64,000 nt of DNA, from NCBI GenBank assembly GCA_029215795.1, contig JARDYH010000002.1, forward strand, positions 299,553,973-299,617,972, written 5' to 3'. Below are positions 39,945 to 51,900 of the stretch, piece by piece (position 1 is the stretch's first letter; each line of letters opens with the position of its first letter). Under the pieces are notes generated by a model. It was not told the DNA's origin, did no database searches, and saw nothing but the letters and a program-made list of their open reading frames with translations. Origin of the DNA: Anniella stebbinsi. Taxonomy: Eukaryota; Chordata; Lepidosauria; Squamata; Anniellidae. The position numbers and the translations under genes were made by a program.

Positions 39945-42900
39945 ATAAATCTGAGTTTTCCCTTCAGCTGAGAAAGTCACAGGGTGAGAATAGATACGTT
40001 CATCAATCAGTTTAATTCTAAAATTGAATATTTCCCTGAAAAAATGCCACACTGAGACATACACACATACAAATACATTCTGTGGTGTTGATTGCTGTGT
40101 ACCATTAAGGAGTTGTTAGCACAAGAGTATCATGTAAAGTACATAAAAGAGTTTGCCTCTTCTTTATCTACAGACTTTGCTATGAAAAAGCTGTGGTGTT
40201 TTTGACAGCAACAAATTCAAGAGAAGGATTCACTCAGAAACAACTCATGCTATTAAACTATGTGGAACATCTCCCACAGTTGTTATAGAGCAATGCAGAT
40301 TTTCAACTTCTTAGGGCTGCTTTTCTCATGTTTTAAAAGCTTTGTGTAGAGCAGGTGCCAGGTGTCACATCATAATGTGAGAATACTCAGACAAGTATCT
40401 AACAAAGTTCTGGCATCTTTCTCGGCTATTTGTGCCACTGTGATTCACACTTGGAAATTATTAGAAATACAGGAACATGGGTGTTTCCTGGCTTTGCTTT
40501 CCATAGGTACATTTTTCAGAATATGTGTAGGGGAAACATGTTGAAGAACCTGGTTCATATCCAAACCAAATTAGTAAAATTTAGAAAATTAGGAAAATTT
40601 GGGAAATTTTCATTGGTCAATGAATTAATAAATATTAGGAAATTTTAGTGACCCTTAGGGGAATAAATGAGTGAACCCTTGGAAATGTTAGTGGAAAAAT
40701 TAGTGTTCCTTAGGGAATTTTCAATGGTCAGTGAATTAGTAAAGATGCATTATTTTAAAATGATGGGCAAAACTTTAGTATACAAAATGGTGATCCCACT
40801 ATATCAGCCTTGCCAATCCTGGCATCCTACTCAATTTGGTGTCTTCCAGATGTTCTCCATACTGGCAGGAATAACGGAACTCTCAGTCCAACACATCTGG
40901 AGGACATCCAGTTGTGGAAGGCTGCATACTCACCCTCTGTTTTGTCCATGTGTTCTTCTCTTTATTTCTGAGTTTAGGTTGACATGAAAAGCTTGCATTA
41001 CTGTTTCCTATGCAGATAGCGAGTGGAAGGCATAACTCTTCTCTTTTTAACCTTTGAGAAATGTAGTAATGATATCTGTATCATATTGTTTTTATATATG
41101 TATTTTGATTAGAAAAAGTACAGACAGAAGGCTGATGCTCTAAGGTTCACAAGTGTGGCAGACAGTTCCCAGATCAAACATGCGAAGAAAAGCCAGGAAC
41201 TGCAGAGTGATGTGAGTCCCTACTTTACCTCCTCTCCACACTGATTCTTTATCATTAAAACGGGTAATTCTGAGGGACAGGCACCACCACTGAAAAAGCA
41301 ATAGGATGTAGCCATGAACATTTGCCATTGCTTTACATAGGTTTGAGGTGTACTTCTAAGATTTTTTTTGAACTCTCTGTACTTCCACAGGTAGAAAATC
41401 CTTTAAACCCAAAGGGTATCAAGACACGTACTGACCAGGTTTCAGATACTATGGCGATAAAGGCCAAATACCTACCTAGAGAGAAAAAAGGCTAAATTAG
41501 ATATTTTCGAACATCTGCATGGACCTCTGCAGTTGTTCTTTCCTCACTGAGGCTCTTCTGTCTATCATTAAAACTATATTGCCTGCCTTACATGGTACCT
41601 GTATGACTTCATTGTAACATCTTTTCAGTTGTTTAGATAGAGTATTATTTTTCTTGGTAGAAAGGCACATTACAAATCAAATAATTACAATAAATAAATA
41701 ACTAGTACCAAAGAATATATATATTTTAAAAACTCTGTTTCACTCATGTTAGACCAATGCTTTGCTTTCATATAAGAGTGGAACACAGTACCCACCCTCT
41801 GGAAAAACCCTCCCCTGTGCAGTTCGGGATGTGGAAAATGCCTCCTGAAACACTTATTTTCACACAGGCTTTTCATGGGCTATAACTGCTGCTGGGTTTA
41901 TTTTGGTTTTAAGTTTAGATTTGTTGTATTTTATGGTTTTGATTGTGAACTGCCCAGAGAGCCTCAGCTATTGGACAGTATAAAAATGTAATATATACAA
42001 ATACAAAAAACAAAAACAAAAAAACACTTTCTTTTACCTAGTGCTTGAGAAAGCGGTGGAAGCTAACATGGGCCACAACCAGATTTTAACTTTCTGAGCA
42101 AGGGGTTGCATCCAGTGATGTAATTCTGCTGGCGCAAAGCTTCCACCACTTACAAAACCTCTTTTTTAAGCTTGCCGAATGAAAAATCCAATACCTTACT
42201 TCTGCTTGCATAAGCCACAGGCACTTTCACAACTCATTGGCTCAATTCGGACGACACAATAAACAACTGGTGTGGGGGAAACAATCGTCAGTTGTTTTGA
42301 CTATTGTGTCATCCGAATGCTGCCATAGTCAAATCAGCACTGATCCTCATCCACATCACAGTTGATTATTTATTACCATGTTGTGTGGGGAGTGCCCCCT
42401 AGGGTTAGCGTGAGGGTTAGGGTTAGTTAACCCACCATTGACTATCGTGTCGTCCGAATTGAGCCATTATGTTAGGTGTTTGCTGGTTCAAGCAGAATAC
42501 ATAACCGTGACCCAAACAATGCCATCTCTTCTACTTTTCCGCTAGTACGGAAAACAATCTCATATTGGGCCTGTTCAGATAACACACTAAGCCATGGTTA
42601 GGCCGCTAATCCTTTGGCAGCAAATGGTTTTAACCATGTTTAAACTGTGGTTATGTAGCCACTATGGTTAGGAATAGTTCACATGGCACACTAAGTCATG
42701 GTTCACATGACACGCTAAACCATAATATTTAGCTCAGAATGCTTAACCACTGTGGCTTACCATATTGTCTGAACAGTTAAGTGGAACTATTGGCTGGTGA
42801 GGGTTGCGGCCTGAAGTATGGATATGGTCAGACAACCAAGCATTTCACAAGTGTTTTATCACCCATGCCTTTTGGTTATACTTTTCATTTCCATTTCTAC

Positions 42901-45900
42901 TCTCAACTATAATGCTTAGACAGCCTAATATAAAAATTGAGTTTTGGCATTTAAAAAATCACTGATGAAACAAACAGCCAAGTAAATAGTCATTGGATGT
43001 AAATATCCAGGAAGAGGTTTCTGCCTTTGAGATGTTCTTAAGAGCTTTCTTCAGAGGGTTCTGCCCTTTAAGGTGGCCTAGTTTTTTAAAAATAAATAAA
43101 TGCATTTTTTTAAAAAAAATCTTAATTATCGATGCCTAGTGTAAATACGATTTGGTCTTCCTTTGTGAACAGGTTGCATACAGATCAGGAAAACAGGATT
43201 TTCTTCATAATTACACCATCAGCAAAGATGAGCCACTCTTCATACAGGCCAGAATAAACGCAGCAAACATTAGTGAGGTACGAATGGATGTGAATGCTAT
43301 GTTTTCATACTGTTGAAATAATGATTATATGGATACTTGGATTGCTCCGTTAGAATTCTGACTGAAACCTGGAGTGGATTCACCACCTGACTGACGTTGG
43401 AACCACCAGCCTCCACTGCTTCAGGGCACATCGATACTACAAACATATTTGTTTTTTCAATAGTTTAACTGTCTCTGCTTTCCCCAAAGAATCCTGTCAA
43501 TTATAGTTCAGTAAGTTTTCTGAGAATGCCATTAGAGAATCTTAGCCTGTGTCTGATAACTACAGTTCCTAGGATTCTGTAGGGAAAGGAAATGGCTGTT
43601 GGACTGGTTTAAGTCTATTTTGTAAGTATGCCTTTAAACTACTGTTTCTGTTCCTCAGTGCCCTTCACTAAGCTGAGACAGTCTCTTTGGGCTAATCCTG
43701 TAGAACAGCTTTTCCCAACCTTGGTCCCTCCAGATGTTTTTGGTTACATCTTCCATCAGCCTCAGACAGCATCACCAATGGTCAGGGATGATGGGAGTTG
43801 TAGTCCAGTCATCTGGGGGGATCCTGGTCGGGGGAAGCTGCTGAAGAGTCTATGAGACCTAATGATACTTAAATAAAGACTTGAAAATTAATATGGTAAT
43901 ATCTGATGTTGAATAAGGAACTCCTAAATTTGAGCAGTAGGCAACAAGCAGATTTGAATGATGACTGGCTCTTGCAATATGTTTAAATAGCTCCTGAAAC
44001 TAAAGGAATCTGATTCTATTAGGTATTTGGGGCAATAGTGTTACGAGACAGAAACAAAATGGTAATTGTGGTTTTGACACCTTTTTAGAAAATCTACAAG
44101 AGTAGTTGGGAGAAGCAGAAGGAGAAAGGATTTGAACTTCATCTTGATGCAATACCATTCCTGACAGCCAAAGCAAAGAGGGACCTGGCAAGTGATGTGA
44201 GTACTGATTCAAATGGAACACATTGTTCCTGTAGTCTAGGGAGATGTTCTGTGTCCTTAGGAGAAGGCGGTAGCATTGAATTTCTGGGTTTCTTTAGGGC
44301 CAAACTACACGTGATATTGTCCACATGGTTTGTTCCAGTCTACATGGTATTTTTAAACCTAAATTGCCATCAGCAGGGAGTGGAGAGTTGGATTGGGACT
44401 GTGGGAGAGGTAGTTTTAACACTTTGCTCCCTCCCTGGTCCTGATTGGAATCCTCCTAGCTCCAGCCGCCCACCTGCTATTTGCAACAGGAGGCAAGCTC
44501 CCATTGATGCCAAATTGCCAATAGAACCTTTCTTCCAATTGTGAATAGCAGATGTGTTGGGAGGATTCTGCTTAGGACCGTAGTATGGAAAAGATTTAAA
44601 GTCATTTCCTCCATGCCATTGTCCTGATCTGTATTTCGCTATTCTTCCCATATTTTTCAGCAAAATAACAAGGAAATGAACATAGAGGGCCAAACTGAAC
44701 AATCCCCTAATCACACATAGTGGAGCTATATCTGATTGTATTCCCTACTCTCCTGCAAGTGTATGTGACCCCTGGACTGTGGCGCTTCAGGAGAGGAAGG
44801 CTTAAGCTTCCGCCCATCTGTATTCTTCCTGAAATTTTTCCTTCCCCCAAAAGGGGGGTATTTTGGGACACTAATGGGTAGAGGGGAAGTTTAAGTCCTT
44901 CTCTCCTGAAGCGCCATGGTTCTGATTCAAATTTCTTATTGGATCACTGCTGGTGGGTTACTAATTCAGTTGGGGTTATGGGAGGAAATTGAAACAGTTG
45001 AGTTCAGTCTAGTTTCTAGTTCATTCGAGATGATAGGAGGAAGCTGGAACAGTCACTAAAAGTGCAAGCCTGTGCTTGTTTACTCAGAAGTAAAACCTAC
45101 TGCGTTAATTGAAATTCATTGTTTCTCTTAAGCTGATTCTATTGTTAGTAATGATTTTGGTGTAGCTACTTTTATTTCAACCCATGAGCTCTTCTGTCCC
45201 CCCCCCCTTTACAGATAAAATACAAGGAGAATTATGAGAAGACTAAAGGAAAGTTGATTGGGGTGAAAGGTGTGAGCGAAGACTCGCAAATGGCTCACTT
45301 GCTCCATGTTTCAAAGTTGCAGAGTGATCTGTTGTATAAAAAGGCATCTGAGAATGTAAAGAATCAATATCGTGTGTCTATGGATATGATCAATCTTGTC
45401 CATGCCAAGAAAGCCCAGGATTTGGCCACTGACACGGGATACAAGACCATCATGCATAATTACACTGCTTTGCCTACAGACATGAAGGTGGAATGGGCCA
45501 AATGGGCTTATGGCTTGCAGAGTGATGTAAGTCCCACATTGTATAAACTTGTATTTAACCCTACCCCCTCTGGCAAACTCAAAGGAAGTTCCACAAATGT
45601 GGAGTTTCTGAAAGTCAAGTTTCTGTGTTTAGGATCAGCAAGAAGGATGCACGTTACATGTGCTCTCTGTGGAAAACCTGGATCAGCAAAGATGTCCCAT
45701 GTGGTTCTGTGTTTCCTTTTGAAGCATCTGAGCCTTACTATATTGTTAGAGGAACCTACCTGTGAGTTGACCCACACCTGTTTGTTGCTTACAATAATAG
45801 CTGGCAAGATGGGTTAAAATAGCCTTCCTGAACCTGGCAACCTCCAGATTTGTTTGATTGCAACAAAGTAAGGCTCAAATGCTTCATAAGAACATAAGAA

Positions 45901-48900
45901 GAACACAAGAAAAGCAATTTCAGATTAGACCAATGGTCCATCTAGTCCAGCATTCTGTTTACATAGGGGCCAACAAGATGCTCATGGAAAACCCATAAGC
46001 AGGACATTAGTGCAACAGCATTCTCCCACCCTTGTTCCCCAGCAAGTGGTGTACATAGGCACACTGTGTCTGATACTGGAGGTAGCATATAAGCTAGGGT
46101 GACCAGATAAAATCCAGGTCAGGGCTCATGTAACTTTAACAGTTGTAGAGAAAAGGGAATTTCAGCCAGTGTCATTTGTACGCAATTAGGCCCTGCCTTC
46201 TTTTGTATATGGTCACTCTAGTATAGTGCCTGCACCTTTAACTGTTGTGATGAAGAGGGAATTTCACCAGGAACTAATTGCATACAAATGACACTGGCTG
46301 AAATTCCCTTTTCTCTACAACTGTTAAAGTTACATGAGCCCTGACCTGGATTTTATCTGGTCAGCCTAATATAAGCATCAGGACTAGTAGCCATTGATAG
46401 CCTTATTCACTTCCATGAATTTGTCCAATTCCCTTTTAAAACTATCCAAATTGGTGGCCGGCCCTACGTCTTCTGGAAGTGAGTTCCATAGTTTAACTCT
46501 GTGCTGGGTGAAAAGGTACTTCCTTTTATCTGTCCAACCAGCTTCATGGGATAAACACAATACAGGACCTGGTCATCCCCATGTGGATTTAGGCCTGGAA
46601 GACTAGGTAAAAATGTAAATGTGTGGAAGGTAAGTTGTAAGCAATCACAATAAACCAGAAATGCAAAAAGTGACTATGGGGCACCACTCATACATTCACT
46701 GGCTCTTGTTGATGTCCAAATCCATCCTAAGGCTACCATTTTATTCACATTTACCTTGGAGTAAGCCTAATTGAACACAGTGAGTCTTACTTCTAAGTAA
46801 TAGGACTGGGCAGAAAGTGTGCTGAAAAATCTCCCAGAATATTCCTGCACTGTTTTTAATGCTCAATTTCTCTGCAGTATTGATTTAAATAAAATCATTT
46901 AGCAAGCTATAACATAGTTTTTAAAAAACCCTTTAAAATGTATTTTCTCTTAAATTTTATAGCAGAAATTTTACTGTTAGTGATATCATCATCTCTTTTT
47001 TTAATACCCCCTCCCCTTCTCATTTCTACTCACAACTGCAAGGAAGTGGATAAAACAAAAGGAGGCACTAATTTGACTCAGCTGGTGTTCAGATGTGTGA
47101 ATTCTTTAGGTGGCATTTTAATGTGTGAGCAGCAACAATGGTGCATTTTCTTCTCCTTTTGTCAGAACCGATACAGAGCAGATTTGAACTGGATGAAAGG
47201 AGTTGGTTGGATCGCCACTGGGTCATTAAATGTGAAGCAAGCTAAGAAAGCAGGAGAACTCATTAGCGAGGTGAGATTTCATGACAGCACGTAACAAAAC
47301 TTGCCGCATAATGCGTGTAAAATGGCTGTATAAAATTAAAATAATTTTCACTCAAAGGGGGGAAAGAAAAAGGCATCCCACATGAAAGCTCTCAAAACCA
47401 GGAATAGGACTCATAATTAGAGGAAAGCCAGATACCAAACACAAAACAGTGGGAGTCCATATAGCCTTTGCAAAAACAAAGTAGGTGACAAATGATATCA
47501 TGAATAATAATGACAATCAAACAATGCTCAATTGCTACCCCGCTAGCTTGCATAGTTTTTGTTTTTTGTTTTAAGGAAGTGAATCAAGATAGAGCCACAG
47601 AAGGTGTATTTATGGCACTAAAAACCTTCTTTTAGCCTTACGTGAGCTCTCCCTCTCACACTCTCTTCAGCCAAGAGCTACAATGCAGATTCTGAACACT
47701 ATTAATGTGCATCATCCACAATGACAGTAGCTGGGATTCTGAAGTTTCCATCCCCGGCAATTATGTTAATCTGCTCTCTTTCAAGAGCTTTTCTGTACAC
47801 TCAGGCTAAAGAAGACAGAGAGGTGAAGATGGGATGATGGAGGTGGCATTGTCCATGGTGGGCACACTTATCTCATTCTGTTCACAGGTTTCGTCCTACG
47901 TTTTTAGTGCTTTTGGACCTGCTTGGCCAGAGAAAACAAGCTTTTTTAGACAAGGCTTTTGTCATGTGCTCACCATTCCTTACTGGAGCTAGTGTACTGG
48001 TGCTTTAAATGACATTGTCATCTTCCTTTGCATATTTAGACAGAAAAAAATCCTACAGCTCCCACCATTCTGGAAGACTCTTTTCTGTCTAAACATGCAT
48101 TGATTTACACCCTTAATGTTTTATTTATTATCTATTGGCAATAAAACATACAAGCCAATTAAATCTGTGTGGTTTCCCCTTCTCCCTGCTCTTGCATATC
48201 CAAAAATTCTAACTTCCTTTATGCAAAGGTGAGAAGGGGGAGAATAATGTGGATTTCCAATAACTACCACTAGGCTGCACCCACCAATGTAAAAATGATG
48301 TAGTGTTGAACATTGTAAAAGACAGGAAAGGAAAAATTGGGTGTGTAGAGAATCAATGTTAATTCTGAAAGTAATAGTAGATTAAAAGGCCTCATCTAGA
48401 AAAGCTCTACAGTGGACCTAAAGAAATGACTGTACATACCACAGGATTCAATGCCTCTATCATGCTACATCAATTTCTTAAAATATCATTTCTCTCTCGC
48501 TTCAGTTTCTGATGCATCTGATGGGGTTGCAGCATATCATCTGAACCCAGCCACCATGTTATTTGAAGGATTAAACAACACTTACATAACCCAACTGCCA
48601 ACTGAGGGTCCTATGCATATGTTTACCCTCAAATAAGTCATCTTGGCCAGGTTTGGATAACATGCTGCAAACCCATCATGGGTTGCATATTCATAATGGC
48701 AGCCACACATGCCTGGCACGCACAGTGGCTTATTGTGGGTTAAATAACCCATTGTGAGCCTGGTGTGTCATGCGAATAAGGTCAGTGTAGGTGTGCTGCA
48801 CTGTTAATGATGCCAAAAAAGCATGTAAAGGGCATTGATCCAGTGTCCATAAGAAAATAGATGCACAACAGCCTGGGGGGTGAGGGGAGGGAATCCCAGA

Positions 48901-51900
48901 AACCAAGGCCAGATCTGCACCAAGCAGGATATAACACTTCGAAAGTGGTTTGAAAACGGTATATGGAATGTGTCCTGGGCCCCAACAGTTGTCAATGCTG
49001 TTATAAACCATTATAAAGCAGTAGTATGAGAAACCCAGAAACAAAATCTATCTGCAATATCTAGTGCAACAATTTCCAGACGGGTAACCATGTTAGTTTG
49101 TTGCAGCAAAAACAAGAAAGAATCTTGTGACACCTTAAAGCTAAATTTATCCTGGCATACGTTTTCATGGACACTGCCCACTTCATCAAATGCATGAAGT
49201 GTTAACCTCAAATTTGCAGATTTACATACACAAAGTAGGCTGGAGCAGGCAGAATGCAAACCATGCGGTCAAGGGAACAGAAATACAAAATGTACAGATA
49301 GTGATAATTACCTTAATAGTTACCACTCACAAAACATTGGTGGGTGATAACACAGACATAATTGCAATGGTGTCCAAATTAACATATGCAGTGTGGTAAA
49401 ACACACATACATACACACACACACCTTTGCCAAAAGACTCCCCACCCACCCCAGCATGTGTATCTAAATCTGCAAATTTGATGTGCGTGTGATGAAGTGG
49501 ACAGTGTCTATAATAGCTTATGCCAGAATAAATATGGTACTCGTTAAGGTCCCAAAGACTCTATTGAAATACTGATGTGACTCTATCTCAGTAACTATTG
49601 TGGAGGCTGCCATCTCCAGGAGTTAAAAGAAAATGTAAAATTTAAAATAGTATATGAAAATATTGCTGTTTTACCTACTGTAGTTGAGTGTTTTTATTTT
49701 GCTTCAAGAACCTATTAATGCAAAAGGCTCTGTTGGGTTTCAGAACAGTTGGAAAAGATTTTCAACTTATGGGACCCTGGGTATTTTAGTAGGCATAAGA
49801 TCATTTTGAAATATTTTCCTTAAATTTAGATGGAACTTCTTTACCATTACATTGGTAAAAGTCATTGTTAAATGGAAACAAATATTAATCTGAAAGTTCC
49901 TAGAAGATAAAGCTGAGGAAATAGGAATAATAATTATGTTCACAAATTCACTCTAATCTCAAGCAACCTATGAATTTTTTCTTTCAAATAGCATGAAAGA
50001 GCAGCACAAAATTCACAGCTTTGATCTTTTTCTGCTCAACAGAAGAAGTACCGTCAGCATCCATATGCTTTGAAGTTTACCAGTATTAAAGACACTCCTG
50101 AGATGATCCAGGCTAGAATTAGTTATAACCAGGCTGTGGATGTAAGTTATAATGTATATACATTATGATTATAAGAGTGGTATCCTCTTTGAACGACCTG
50201 CTTGAAGCACTGGCTTTCTTTCTCATTCCCTGTCACTGAGATCATTCCCAGGAACTGAAAAAGCTTGTGTTCTAATAAGGTGAATCATACAAAGACTATT
50301 TTTAGTTAGACTGGAAACCTTCCATCCTTCATTGAGCCCTATGGGAAACCCATGTAAACAGATGCATTTCCAACCATATCCTAATTCAGACAGTGTTGTA
50401 TATTAAATACAATCTTTGCCATTTGTAATATAATCTGGAGACATTTTTCTTTTTCGCTTTTGGGAGGTCCCAAACAACAACAAAATATCAACAACAACAA
50501 TAATGACAATGATGAATATTATTCTCAGCTTGGGTTCACACATGCAATGGTATTGACAAATTCCCTACCTGCAGTCATCTTTGAGCTCACTCATGAAACT
50601 GCAGTTATGAAAATCATTGTCTATATATGCAGGTGCTTCTAGTTCATAGAGGATTATTTCCATATGGTTGTGGGTGTGGAACAACCTTGAGAACAATAGC
50701 GTGGAACAATTGCATTCCATTGCACTATTTACTTATTTGATAATTTATTTACGGCTCTTCATCAGAAAGGATCCCAGTTTGGTCAATAATTAAAACATGA
50801 AACGGAATCAAAATAAATACATCAATATAATACTTAATAAATAAATCAGCGGAATAACATCTAAATACTTAAAATGCATAAAGTAGTCACCAGGCCAACC
50901 TCACTGGGGAAAAAGTTCCACATATAGGGTAACATGGCCAAAAATGCTGGTCACTACCACCTACCTTACGGTAAAAGTGACCGTTCATAACATACCCATC
51001 CTAGTATTACTAAGTTATTCGGTGTTAAAGTTTTAAAGCTGTTATATTTTATTGTGTTATATTTTGGAGGTTACATTTTTGTGAACTGCCCAGAGTTCCC
51101 AAAAGTATAAAAATATAGCAAGCCAACCAGCCAGCTAACCAATAAACGTATACCAGGAGAGCACTTGCAGATGATGTTAATACCCAGGCAGATTTATATG
51201 GTGGGTGATATGGTGGGTAGATGTTTCTTTAGATACCTGGTCTTTAAAATTCAACACCAGCACCTTGAATTGGGCTCAGAAATGAACTGGTAAGCACTGA
51301 TGCTTTTTAAATATTGGAATAGTATGGCCAAAGTGAGCTGTCCTAGTTAAGAGTTTTTCTGAAGTGTCACAAATTTGACACAGAAATTGCAACATTCAGA
51401 AACTAGTGGGAGATCATTCAGATGATTCAGATACTCAACTGCTGATCTGAAAGTGCTACTTTCCTACAAAGGAATTTCAAAGGAAAACTCCAGTGTGAGA
51501 CTGCTGAATTAGAACTTGTCAAGAAGTTTGATTCCATCTATTTAGGCTTGAATTTGGAGAACAGTTTCCTTACACACCACAGATATTGATTAACTTAGTA
51601 ATACTAGGATATGTTATGAACGGTCACTTTTGCTAATCACAAGCTTTTCAAAGAATTGTCCCCTGATTGCATGTCTTGAAAAATTGTCTTCACAGTTCAT
51701 CAAAAAAGTGGTCAGTGAAACGGCCAAGCACATTTCTGTTGGAAGACTGTTCCAGATTCTGGGTGTTACAACAAAAAAGGGCCATAGCTTTAGTACCCAT
51801 CACCAATAATTTGAAGATCAAAGTGCTTAAGCAGATTCATAGGAGGAAGCTGATTCTTGAGTTAATACTTCCATTTAGTAAGATTGATAATAATGGATGT

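Noticed and set aside
42400..42427. True interstitial telomeric repeat
   Set aside because: There are fewer than four imperfect TTAGGG units, inside a TIR element rich in GGTTA blocks.
45254..45817. 187-codon plus-strand open frame as a separate gene
   Set aside because: Its first part is NRAP exon 24 in the same frame. The rest is read-through past the GTAAGT donor at 45527 into intron 24.
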